The position numbers and the translations under genes are program-made. Source: a virus. Taken from it: a stretch of DNA of 23,218 bases. The stretch covers positions 1 through 23,218 of IMG/VR virus record IMGVR_UViG_3300020392_000088. One strand, written 5' to 3'. Positions 8,701 to 14,488 of the stretch are shown here, piece by piece (position 1 is the first letter of the stretch; each line of letters opens with the position of its first letter). The notes beneath the pieces are model-generated. The model saw only the letters and a program-made list of their open reading frames with translations, searched no databases and was not told the origin of the DNA.

Positions 8701-9198
8701 AATCCTTTTGCAAGAATGTTTGGTCTTACAATACAGCCTAGCAAGACAGCTACAGAAACAGTATACTCAATGGCTGACATGGCTGACTGGAAAGCTAGCG
8801 AAAGAACTAACATACCTGCCTATGATAAAATCTTTAATGGTATGCTAGCACCGATGCTGGAAACATATACGCAACAGTTGTTAGACGATCCTAGATTCCA
8901 GAAAGCAGACATAAAGACTAAACGTGGTATGCTCAAGAAAAGAATATCTGATGTCAAGTCTAGAGTAAGAGAGAGTATGGACAGAGGATATAGCGGTTAT
9001 GAGGGACGTGTGTTAAACAAAGCAGCCCTAGCAACCAGACGCTTTAGTAAAGAGACTAGGAGACAAGCACTTCAAATGTTAAGGCGAGACTATGGTGTTA
9101 CTGGAAGACTAGAGGATCTTAACTTTAGAGAGCTTGAATTGTTTATGCGATACGCAGAATATATAAAGGATGCAGAAGAAGAAGTAGGCCGCATTTAG
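5746..9198 (+). CDS. Large internal virion (ejection) protein, 1150 residues
   Basis: This is the longest gene in the window and the last of the late arm. A Gly-rich hydrophobic stretch near residues 145-165 (VGLITGGLGRFLAGGYTLAG) is followed by an Ala/Lys-rich helical repeat (about residues 170-230). The middle is long and helical, with a possible membrane-active segment near residues 525-550 (SSPATTMINVAGFAQYYVGQ). The C-terminus is basic with many Arg-rich helices (KRGMLKKRISDVKSRVRE). The start is fixed by AGAGGA a few bases before ATG, inside the end of the previous gene. Size, helical content and position fit a podoviral ejection protein of the T7 gp16 class that enters the cell envelope ahead of the DNA. 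No lytic transglycosylase motif is evident here; the wall-degrading function seems to sit in the gene at 1505. The functional call is inference. Confidence 0.7.
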   Translation: MPSYLENKRTMEELFGGSTVSADRQEDFYIDKNTTLKKDDLMKYEYLTPIRSYMIDRKGVGYRNKDAEEVIEDFVQHMRYFNANSVSTTGELRFINKADQGTKDRASKAYQIYEQLGNVFQNDGAMGAVDGVKDYIFAAAKDPTNYVGLITGGLGRFLAGGYTLAGKKFIQESVKKAGLEAARQGATSAQIKKAAEKAGLEAARRAAKAGLSKNQSKKAAEKVSQQVTKEGRRTLITDAMRDQQRQLFETAGRKAVKQTLVADAGFAMLQDGLAQNTLMEAGAQEQFSKTQTAFSSLLGGVAGAAQLGFGKFRGVSGLDEPETTLDDVANSVIKNNSPILSRTDGKKVTKQILKDVEDWNTKVDRGLKLDEANMPSDLFKNIVLGADGKGGLAKLMHDRGMKIHSNKLTADVLTNVVRFLPEEDLASINKAMGRYTSLTLGEMADTKLINLRDLVAKSASEGAKVLNVLSQAKNIVNNGIVAAGSKTRKTLEEDIAEATKEVDNMDKSQPLKYGQSVWKRLLVSSPATTMINVAGFAQYYVGQSMADLFNFGMLSFKALSQSTYDTAAARETFRQARAYTQIQSQKLRNLLDPYTTHDSYMRFLSEANNEATRKKLFETMSGGVEVQADRFGINPESKIFRNIEAGANAASNISGVRIQDSFTKSQMFMTEMDKYMRINKGKTLRESIIAGDEPELEVIQGALDGTLKSVYSKDYTNTEQPELLRTAAKMAETFSNTPGFGTLLPFGRFFNNVVATAYQWSFLSTPENFFRFARILYKKEPEATELDAFARYAVGNTALFLSMQFDEERREQGLDVYEVDVGGGTIVDAKNTYPFSLWLAAGRVLNTMRNGEQVSADLQREIGTQLAVGQLARDTQFANDINNALDVLTNVDIDKRAAAIDGLYKVTGNFAAGFTRPLDVLNKAVGFATGTDTAKDVRQADGINTFTQTATKYIDNILEAFVDKTDAITGEELSVATRQGEVYDVNPFARMFGLTIQPSKTATETVYSMADMADWKASERTNIPAYDKIFNGMLAPMLETYTQQLLDDPRFQKADIKTKRGMLKKRISDVKSRVRESMDRGYSGYEGRVLNKAALATRRFSKETRRQALQMLRRDYGVTGRLEDLNFRELELFMRYAEYIKDAEEEVGRI
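6271..6414 (+). repeat. Ala/Lys-rich imperfect helical repeats
   Basis: Inside the 1150-residue protein, KAGLEAAR is encoded at 6271-6294 and again at 6334-6357, 63 bases apart. A third partial copy (KAGLSKNQ) begins at 6367, and KKAAEK occurs twice. The spacing of 21 and 11 residues suggests an amphipathic Ala/Lys helix. Confidence 0.6.
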
Positions 9199-9211
9199 CG
9201 GCCCTTTTTTT
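9187..9211 (+). terminator. Intrinsic terminator of the late arm
   Basis: The stem GGCCGC (9187-9192) pairs with GCGGCC (9198-9203) around the loop ATTTA, and seven T residues follow one C later (9205-9211). The TAG stop codon of the 1150-residue protein (9196-9198) lies within the hairpin. On the minus strand the same hairpin is followed by TACTTCTTC rather than a T run, so it should work well only for plus-strand transcription. It sits exactly at the convergence of the two arms. Confidence 0.9.
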
Positions 9212-9404
9212 ATCTCCAGTATAACAGTAAGAATGTATCACAAGTATTGCAACTAAAGTTGCTACATATAAAATCGTTTGGATCATCCTCTATCTCTGCA
9301 TCGTGATCCCCACCTTGTATCATTTCGGTGTCACACTTAGGGCAGATTATTTTTCCTCTACGCTTTGATTCCATAAATGCTTTTGCCTCAAGTTCCAAAT
9401 CCAT
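9210..9404 (-). CDS. Small zinc-ribbon protein
   Basis: This 64-residue protein has the cysteine pair CPKC at residues 21-24 and a second group CSNFSCNTC near residues 47-55, enough for a four-cysteine zinc ribbon. It is the last gene of the minus-strand arm; its TAA stop overlaps the T run of the facing terminator. Its ATG overlaps the TAA of the GIY-YIG gene by one base (TAATG), indicating coupling. Small zinc ribbons of this size are common phage accessory proteins that bind nucleic acid or host transcription proteins, but the target here is unknown. Confidence 0.7.
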   Translation of the reverse strand: MDLELEAKAFMESKRRGKIICPKCDTEMIQGGDHDAEIEDDPNDFICSNFSCNTCDTFLLLYWR

Positions 9405-9976
9405 TAGCCTGTCTTTTCTAAATCTGTGGTTATGTTATTTAGTATAGTTTGAGCTTGTTCTATATCTAACCTAAACCATTCCCCTCTTGTTTCTACTGCT
9501 ACTTTAGTTGCTAACTTGTGTGCCTCTGCTTCAGCAGCACGTCTGTTTTTTGTCGCAACTACGTGTTCTACTTTGTAGTCTCTAAAAGGGCTACTAGTCT
9601 GATAACCATTACACCTATCGTCAGCATCTATAGCCATTCCTATCTTGACCCACTCAGGCCAAGCAGGATTAGTTATGGCATACACGTACCCCTCTTTAAT
9701 AGATTCTAACTTATATGTACCATCAAAGGCTGCATCACTAAAAGTTTTGTATTTCCCAGGCTTATAAAGTGGGTGTGACTTTGGTATGTACTTACCATTC
9801 ACGTACATTCTCTTAGGATTATTTTTTAAATTCCATCCCTTAGAGCCATTCAAGTATTTATTATTGTAACAAGGCTTACATATTTTCCAGGGAATTTTTG
9901 CATAAGTTGGATTCCAGTTACCTGCACCTTTGTATCCTGCAACTAACTCTACATTACAATGATCACAACAAGCCAT
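9404..9976 (-). CDS. GIY-YIG (T5orf172/MUG113-type) protein with N-terminal zinc finger
   Basis: This 190-residue protein has an N-terminal pair of cysteine couplets (CCDHC at residues 3-7 and CKPC at 33-36) and a C-terminal domain from about residue 95. The latter shows the GIY-YIG hallmarks: GYVYA (96-100), VKIG (110-113), a candidate catalytic Arg (R121), a Glu in the AAEAEAHK helix (149-151) and the closing EWFRL. It should therefore be a nuclease of the T5orf172 subgroup, found in many large phages, either free-standing or homing. A GGAGG ribosome-binding site lies at the end of the upstream 66-residue gene. It is not inserted in a recognisable intron, so mobility is only a possibility. 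Host or phage DNA could be the substrate. Confidence 0.75.
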   Translation of the reverse strand: MACCDHCNVELVAGYKGAGNWNPTYAKIPWKICKPCYNNKYLNGSKGWNLKNNPKRMYVNGKYIPKSHPLYKPGKYKTFSDAAFDGTYKLESIKEGYVYAITNPAWPEWVKIGMAIDADDRCNGYQTSSPFRDYKVEHVVATKNRRAAEAEAHKLATKVAVETRGEWFRLDIEQAQTILNNITTDLEKTG

Positions 9977-9977
9977 T

Positions 9978-10178
9978 CTATACCTCCTGTGGCATCTGAC
10001 TGCACCATACCCAGTAGTCTGCCTTAAAATCGTACTTAGGTTTTGTAGCTTCTAGTATGTCTCTACGTGCTTGTGCTGCTTCTTTACACTGCTCTTCTGT
10101 GTGATATAGAATATTATCGCTCATAACCATTGGCTTATTGTCAAAGATAAATAGAGCTATTAAAATCCAGGGTGTCAT
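9978..10178 (-). CDS. Small secreted-type protein with two cysteines
   Basis: This 66-residue protein begins with a hydrophobic segment (WILIALFIF) after only three residues and has two cysteines, C31 in TEEQC and C59 in VWCSQ. The layout resembles small exported phage proteins of the DUF1482 type: a signal peptide or anchor followed by a short domain held by one disulphide. A related arrangement is seen in the product of 22753-22980. The ribosome-binding site AAGGA lies in the 14-base gap after the ribonucleotide reductase gene, and the stop is one base before the next ATG. Periplasmic location is predicted; the function is unknown. Confidence 0.6.
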   Translation of the reverse strand: MTPWILIALFIFDNKPMVMSDNILYHTEEQCKEAAQARRDILEATKPKYDFKADYWVWCSQMPQEV

Positions 10179-10192
10179 ATCTTATTCCTTTA

Positions 10193-12091
10193 CTATGTTA
10201 TATCCACTACCTCACACACGTCACCAGAGCAAGCAAATGTCTGACTCGATTTCGTGTTGTCTTCTTGTTCATACTCTGAAAGACTGTTCCAGTCAATCTT
10301 TTTTGGCATAGTCTTGAGTAAATCTTCATACTCTTCCTTGCTGCAATCTTGATAAGGAGCTTGCTGATAAGTATGGTCTGAGTGTGGTAAGAATGAAACA
10401 CCTGACATCTCGTCAAAGTGTTTGTAAACGAATGCTCCCACATCAAGCCACTCGTCATCTCGTACTGAAATTGTTACGCTTGGTTTATGCTCACACCAGT
10501 AGCGTTGGTACATAAGCCAAGTCTCTAGCTGATCAATAGCAGTCATATCGTCACGTGTCATAGCCATCGGAGGTGATTGTACTGGAAAGCTAAACACAGT
10601 TGTAGTGTCTGCTTTGAATACACACGGCTCGTTAGGTACTCCCTTGTCTATCATAAACTGTGTAAGGGGATCTTTATTATCACCTCGTACAGTACGGATG
10701 TAATATGGAGAGTGACGAGCATGTATACCACTGGCACTGTCCACCAACTGCGAGACAGTACCCGAAGGTTTGACGCAGGTAATAGCAGCAGAAGCAGGTA
10801 TATCAAGCAGAGCAGCGTATTCAGCATTAGTATCCACTGCGACATTTCGTAATCCATCTAGCACTCCTGCAAGTTTGTGGTTTTCTGTAGTCATTAGTTG
10901 GTTGTCCATGATACCTGTCAGAGACACACCAAGCAGACGCTCTTCTTCCGTATTACGTTGCCACACTTTTCGCAGGTACGGAAACTTTGTGTACGAGCTT
11001 TGGATTGTCCCAAGTATTGTGGCGAGTTTGACTTTACGCTCCAGGTCTTTAATCGTATCAGTGGCACGAACAACAACCTCCGTAAGATTACAAAACTGGT
11101 AGGGTCTAAGTATGATTTCACTGCATGGATTAGTCCCGAACTCGTGGTTAGGATCACGCCTACCATACTTCGCAGCCTGTTTCTTAGATGCTTCACGATT
11201 AAATATACCTCTCTCTCCTGACTTACTTTCTATCAAGGCAGTCCACTCACGCATGAATGTTTCGATGTCTGGCTTCTCTGTGTAGGACACACTGTTGTTA
11301 GCCAACGCCCTGTGTGCTGCTGTTTCCCACCACTGCCCTGACTTAGCGTGACGCATACGGTCATCACTAAGGTTAGACAGAGAGATCATAGCACTACGTC
11401 TTACACCACCAGACACAACTATCTGACCAATGAAACACATCAAGTCATGGCACTCCATAGAGGATAGTTTGCGTCCTTGTGCATTCTTGAATGTTTGTAC
11501 AGTAAAGTTGAACAACTCAACAAGAGGTGCAGGACCACTGGCTCTGCCACCAAACGTCTTGAGTCTAGCTCCTTGTGGACGCACACGTGACACGTTCCAC
11601 TTAGGTATCTCACCTGCCCAGAGTAGTGCAAGTATCTGTCTGTACGCTTTAGCCCAGCCCTCCTTGCTGTCCCTGACAACCACAGTAGTCTCGCTGTCAA
11701 ATAGTTCAGGCACTTCTGGTAGCTGCTGAATGAACTGACGCTCCACACTGAAGCCAACACCAGTACCACACAGTAGTATGAACATAGCTTCATCGAAAGA
11801 CTTAGGGTCATCGACTGGCAGATAGCTACAGTTGTACCCTGCTGTGTTATCCCTGTCCAACGCAGCACCACTAGTCATCATAGCTCTCATGCTTGGCATA
11901 ACATCTAAGTTAAGTATGGCTTGCTCTATCTGATTTACCCAGGAGTCGTTGCCTAGCTTCGGACGTACCACGTTGTCAACGTAGCGTCCTACTGTCTCAG
12001 CCCATGACTCACGGCCTTTGCCATCAATGTACTTGGCATAGCGTGATTGGTGTATAAATGATTGATAGTCTGTTGGTAATAAATTGCTCAT
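10193..12091 (-). CDS. nrdJ: Adenosylcobalamin-dependent (class II) ribonucleotide reductase
   Basis: This 632-residue enzyme would reduce ribonucleotides, probably triphosphates, to deoxyribonucleotides using a B12 radical, in the cytoplasm and in both oxic and anoxic conditions. The motifs of the monomeric RTPR type are intact. They are C88 in GYNCSYLP, C323 and E325 in GTNPCSEI, C334 in FCNLTEV (redox pair of C88), KPSGTVSQLVDSASG near 441-455, and a C-terminal dithiol C621/C626 in ACSGDVC. At 632 residues it is shorter than the bacterial RTPR of about 740. The ATG overlaps the stop of the upstream membrane gene (ATGA). No separate small subunit is present, as expected for class II. Marine roseophages and cobaviruses carry this class; a B12-competent host is implied. 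Confidence 0.93.
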   Translation of the reverse strand: MSNLLPTDYQSFIHQSRYAKYIDGKGRESWAETVGRYVDNVVRPKLGNDSWVNQIEQAILNLDVMPSMRAMMTSGAALDRDNTAGYNCSYLPVDDPKSFDEAMFILLCGTGVGFSVERQFIQQLPEVPELFDSETTVVVRDSKEGWAKAYRQILALLWAGEIPKWNVSRVRPQGARLKTFGGRASGPAPLVELFNFTVQTFKNAQGRKLSSMECHDLMCFIGQIVVSGGVRRSAMISLSNLSDDRMRHAKSGQWWETAAHRALANNSVSYTEKPDIETFMREWTALIESKSGERGIFNREASKKQAAKYGRRDPNHEFGTNPCSEIILRPYQFCNLTEVVVRATDTIKDLERKVKLATILGTIQSSYTKFPYLRKVWQRNTEEERLLGVSLTGIMDNQLMTTENHKLAGVLDGLRNVAVDTNAEYAALLDIPASAAITCVKPSGTVSQLVDSASGIHARHSPYYIRTVRGDNKDPLTQFMIDKGVPNEPCVFKADTTTVFSFPVQSPPMAMTRDDMTAIDQLETWLMYQRYWCEHKPSVTISVRDDEWLDVGAFVYKHFDEMSGVSFLPHSDHTYQQAPYQDCSKEEYEDLLKTMPKKIDWNSLSEYEQEDNTKSSQTFACSGDVCEVVDIT

Positions 12092-12501
12092 GTTCTGTTT
12101 CCTCTCAACGCAAAAAATAGTCCTCCAAAATACAACATGACATGAAGGTTGTCATACAATAAAACATCCCAAACACTTTCTGGTTGTCCTATCCAAATGA
12201 CACCAGTCATAATACAACAAATAGTTATACCAGAGAATCGTGTTAGCATGTCCCCTAGAGTCTTCATCCAAGACTTCATTATATCTAAGTTTAGAATACC
12301 ACCAACTAGTATGCCCAGCGCAGCACCTACTTCACCATAGGCTACGATCCACCAAACTAGGTAGGGTAAATCCCAAGACTCTGCGCCCTCCACAGTAACA
12401 GGCATCTTATCCATGCCCTGCTGAAAGAACACAACCATCAAAGGTATTCTAATTAGCCAATGACTAAATCCTGCATCGGCCATCTGTCTTAAAAACTTCA
12501 T
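12088..12501 (-). CDS. Four-segment membrane protein, DoxX-like
   Basis: This 137-residue protein has about four membrane segments: IRIPLMVVFFQQGMDK, YLVWWIVAYGEVGAALGILV, ITICCIMTGVIWI and LHVMLYFGGLFFAL. The spacing, the GMDK turn after helix 1 and the E-x-x-x-A-L-G-I-L pattern in helix 2 resemble the DoxX/DoxD family of small inner-membrane proteins, linked in bacteria to quinone or thiol redox. That assignment is by eye and tentative. It overlaps both neighbours by ATGA junctions and lies directly upstream of the ribonucleotide reductase, being the last of five consecutive membrane-protein genes. A superinfection-exclusion or membrane-remodelling role is equally possible. Confidence 0.6.
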   Translation of the reverse strand: MKFLRQMADAGFSHWLIRIPLMVVFFQQGMDKMPVTVEGAESWDLPYLVWWIVAYGEVGAALGILVGGILNLDIMKSWMKTLGDMLTRFSGITICCIMTGVIWIGQPESVWDVLLYDNLHVMLYFGGLFFALRGNRT

Positions 12502-12824
12502 TCGTGTTCACCTCCCATACCACGTGAGTTGTAGTTTTGTGGCGCACTATACTTCTCTGCACTATCATACACTATAGCTGTAATAAAGATACCAAAGATT
12601 ACTATTAAATGTCCCCCTGCAGATATACCAAATGCGTATGGGTTATTTATTATAGCTGCAAAGATACCACTCCACATTATAGCTAATATTGAAAACACCA
12701 TCAGTCCTAACTGTGGTGGTAGGTTACGTAGTGGAGAGTTCTTTATAGTCATTATACCTTTCCACGCATCTTTTGCGCCTAGCAGAGTTCTTCCCCACCC
12801 TATAGGCGTTACTTTATTATTCAT
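12498..12824 (-). CDS. Two-segment membrane protein
   Basis: This 108-residue protein has a basic N-terminal region of about 38 residues (TLLGAKDAWKGI), two hydrophobic helices (LGLMVFSILAIMWSGIFAAI and HLIVIFGIFITAIVYD) joined by a short NNPYAFG turn, and a polar C-terminal tail rich in Asn and Gly. Inner-membrane location with both ends in the cytoplasm is predicted from the positive N-terminus. It is coupled by ATGA overlaps to the genes on both sides. I do not recognise a family; a holin-like protein is conceivable from topology, but it lies in the replication arm, not with the lysis genes. Confidence 0.65.
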   Translation of the reverse strand: MNNKVTPIGWGRTLLGAKDAWKGIMTIKNSPLRNLPPQLGLMVFSILAIMWSGIFAAIINNPYAFGISAGGHLIVIFGIFITAIVYDSAEKYSAPQNYNSRGMGGEHE

Positions 12825-13036
12825 TTTTTTACCTTTATGTTGCTTGGGTTATATTGTTCACCATTATATTTAGAACCAGTAGCATTCTTACCAGTCTCAA
12901 CACCATTGTTACATTTAAAAACTACCAGCAACAAAAAGAATATAGCTACCAGAGTTACTCTCTTTGACCAAAGTATAAATGCTTCAAATGTTTTTTCAGC
13001 TTCTTCAAGTGCAGCTTTCTTTACATCTAATTCCAT
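12821..13036 (-). CDS. Single-span membrane protein with charged N-terminal helix
   Basis: The 71-residue product has a charged helix (MELDVKKAALEEAEKTFEAF), then one transmembrane segment (VTLVAIFFLLLVVF) ending in a cysteine, then a polar, Lys/Asn-rich outer tail. I chose the ATG at 13036 over an in-frame TTG at 13063, because a GGAG lies upstream and the ATG version overlaps the previous small gene by only 10 bases. The start remains uncertain. Coupling to the next gene is by ATGA. The layout of helix, anchor and tail suggests a small scaffold or modulator of other membrane proteins; a spanin-like role is possible but there is no clear lipobox. Confidence 0.55.
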   Translation of the reverse strand: MELDVKKAALEEAEKTFEAFILWSKRVTLVAIFFLLLVVFKCNNGVETGKNATGSKYNGEQYNPSNIKVKK

Positions 13037-13167
13037 TCTACTGGCTCCGTCCACGGATAACAAGGTATAATACTTTGTCTACAGTATTTTGCATTGTCTA
13101 CTAATAGCACAGGCAAAATACAAATAACAAAGAAACAAAAAAGAAAAGGCCATAGTATACCTTTCAT
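13027..13167 (-). CDS. 46-residue membrane or secreted peptide
   Basis: The reading frame begins with ATG at 13167, overlapping the TGA of the 29-residue gene (ATGA). The product begins MKGILWPFLFCFFVICILPV, a strong hydrophobic segment, followed by an external tail with two cysteines (CRQSIIPC) and a Trp/Pro-rich end (YPWTEPVEWN). It overlaps the following 71-residue gene by 10 bases. Its exact fit between coupled neighbours is the main evidence that it is real. The function is unknown; it could be a cleaved secreted peptide or a one-span membrane peptide. Confidence 0.5.
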   Translation of the reverse strand: MKGILWPFLFCFFVICILPVLLVDNAKYCRQSIIPCYPWTEPVEWN

Positions 13168-13253
13168 TTTTTATACCACACTAAATATACAATCATTACA
13201 ACTAACCAAAACAGTATAGTTGCAGCCATGTATATGTCTGTCATGTCTGTCAT
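13164..13253 (-). CDS. 29-residue membrane microprotein
   Basis: ATG at 13253 overlaps by one base the TAA of the upstream 55-residue gene, and its TGA overlaps the next ATG. The product starts MTDMTDIYMA and contains one transmembrane segment (ATILFWLVVMIVYLVW) followed by YKK, giving a positive-inside end. The junctions on both sides are of the same type as in the long genes of this operon, which supports real translation. No function can be assigned from a single membrane helix. Confidence 0.5.
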   Translation of the reverse strand: MTDMTDIYMAATILFWLVVMIVYLVWYKK

Positions 13254-13420
13254 TATCTCTCCTTGACAATCAAGTTTTGTATCTTAACATCATCCACATC
13301 ATGCATGACATTGCTTACTAAATCATGTACGTCTTCTGTATGTCCTTCTTCGTGAGCAGACAAGAAGTTGTTGTCCTCATCTACCTCCATGACATACGTC
13401 ACACTAAATCTGCGTATCAT
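13253..13420 (-). CDS. Small acidic hypothetical protein
   Basis: The 55-residue product (MIRRFSVTYVMEVDEDNNFL...) starts with a beta-like segment and is rich in Asp, Glu, His and Val. I chose the ATG at 13420 over an in-frame ATG at 13465, because it overlaps the TGA of the DUF3310 gene as ATGA, the arrangement used throughout this operon. The longer version would overlap by 49 bases. No membrane segment or known motif is seen. It lies between the DUF3310 gene and the membrane cassette. Confidence 0.55.
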   Translation of the reverse strand: MIRRFSVTYVMEVDEDNNFLSAHEEGHTEDVHDLVSNVMHDVDDVKIQNLIVKER

Positions 13421-13704
13421 TTGTGAGTCTCTTTGTACACCTCTATTAGTTTGTTCAAGTACCATTGTGCTTTCTTGAGATCCTCCATACCATTCTTATA
13501 CCTGTATCTCCATAGATACTTTATAATGTTACCCTGTAGGTATCCCTCACGCATCTCATGCGTTGCAGATAGTATAGCGTCAATACACTCGACACTTGAT
13601 TGGCGATAGTGATAGGGGCTGTTTACCACCTCTTCTATCTTTTCATCATCAAATTCATTCAACATATCGTCTATGCTAAATTCTTCTTCTAAGTCTTTGC
13701 TCAT
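13417..13704 (-). CDS. DUF3310 protein
   Basis: This 95-residue protein carries the DUF3310 pattern from about residue 28: SPYHYRQSSVECIDAI, then GNIIKYLWRYRYKNGMEDLKKAQWYL. Its first 27 residues are very acidic. The family is widespread in phages; I recall that T7 gp1.7, reported as a nucleotide kinase, belongs to or resembles it, and a role in nucleotide metabolism would suit the nearby ribonucleotide reductase. That function is not established by this sequence. It is linked to both neighbours by ATGA overlaps. Confidence 0.8.
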   Translation of the reverse strand: MSKDLEEEFSIDDMLNEFDDEKIEEVVNSPYHYRQSSVECIDAILSATHEMREGYLQGNIIKYLWRYRYKNGMEDLKKAQWYLNKLIEVYKETHK

Positions 13705-14057
13705 GCTTCACCCAGTGTTTTTGTCCATTTAGTTAATTTAATTACATTACCCTCAGTTGTATACTCTCTATCCTTCTTGAGTTCAAGCTCTGATTGTGCA
13801 TACTGATCGGGGAACATTTCTTTTAGTATCTTATGTCTTGCATCATCAAAGTATTCAATCAACTCAGGATAATCTTCTAGTACTTCTGATGCTGCTGCCA
13901 TAGTAAGAGCATAGTCCATTGCAGAACGCATAGCTGTTTGGTTTTTAGATTCACCAAAGACCATACCTGTTCTGAGTATACCCTCCCAGTCACCATCCTC
14001 ATTTATCTGAGGGCTTATGACTATGGCAACGTCACCATCTTTTAATTCGTAAGACAT
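13701..14057 (-). CDS. Hypothetical protein, 118 residues
   Basis: This soluble, acidic protein begins with a beta-rich part (MSYELKDGDVAIVISPQINE) and continues with helices rich in Ala, Glu and Asp. The ending TTEGNVIKLTKWTKTLGEA could be a separate strand pair. I do not recognise a family. Its ATG overlaps the stop of endonuclease I (TAATG), and its stop overlaps the DUF3310 start, so it is part of the same translationally coupled block. Phage genomes often carry such a small gene of the replication region, but no role can be given. Confidence 0.7.
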   Translation of the reverse strand: MSYELKDGDVAIVISPQINEDGDWEGILRTGMVFGESKNQTAMRSAMDYALTMAAASEVLEDYPELIEYFDDARHKILKEMFPDQYAQSELELKKDREYTTEGNVIKLTKWTKTLGEA

Positions 14058-14488
14058 TACGATCTCCTTTTAACTAGGACACGCTGATGTTTCATCCGCT
14101 TGCCTTTCTCTAACAACCACCCTTCAGGTATGACACGATGCGCCCACTTAAATTGTTTCTGCTCACACCAGTCACAGTACCTAGACTTAGCTCCTTTGTA
14201 TAATCTAGCCTTTGCATTACTAAAGACAAATCTAATGTCTAACTTTGGGTGCTGTCTTTGTATCTCTATGTGCTTACGCCTATCGGCTGCACTAAATATT
14301 CCTTTTGTTTCTATTATTATTCCGTTGTCCAATTCAAAGTCTGGTGTGTATGTGCGATAGCGTAAGTCCTCCCACTCTATCTTTATCTTCTCATACTCTA
14401 CCTTCTTTTGTCTCAGCTTTAAAAACGCAGCAGCCTCCTGTTCAAGGCCGCTACGATATAACTTTTTGTTATGTCTTCTAGTAGTCAC
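14057..14488 (-). CDS. T7-type endonuclease I (Holliday junction resolvase)
   Basis: This 143-residue protein matches T7 gene 3 closely in pattern and length. The catalytic core reads YTPDFELDNGIIIETKG, giving the Asp and the E-x-K of the PD-(D/E)XK site. It is followed by DRRKHIEIQRQHPKLDIRFV and LYKGAKSRYCDWCE, as in T7. The N-terminal SGLEQ supplies the further Glu. The enzyme resolves branched DNA made during recombination and replication and, in T7, helps degrade host DNA. The basic C-terminal tail (KRMKHQRVLVKRRS) fits DNA binding. The ATG overlaps the exonuclease stop (ATGA). Confidence 0.92.
   Translation of the reverse strand: MTTRRHNKKLYRSGLEQEAAAFLKLRQKKVEYEKIKIEWEDLRYRTYTPDFELDNGIIIETKGIFSAADRRKHIEIQRQHPKLDIRFVFSNAKARLYKGAKSRYCDWCEQKQFKWAHRVIPEGWLLEKGKRMKHQRVLVKRRS

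Noticed and set aside
10577-11729. Several plus-strand frames within the reductase gene
   Set aside because: They lie opposite a gene with all class II reductase motifs and show Ser/Thr-rich shadow composition.
12821-13167. Rz/Rz1-type spanin pair formed by the 46- and 71-residue genes
   Set aside because: The overlap is only 10 bases, no lipobox cysteine is present in a proper context, and the genes are far from the lysis genes.
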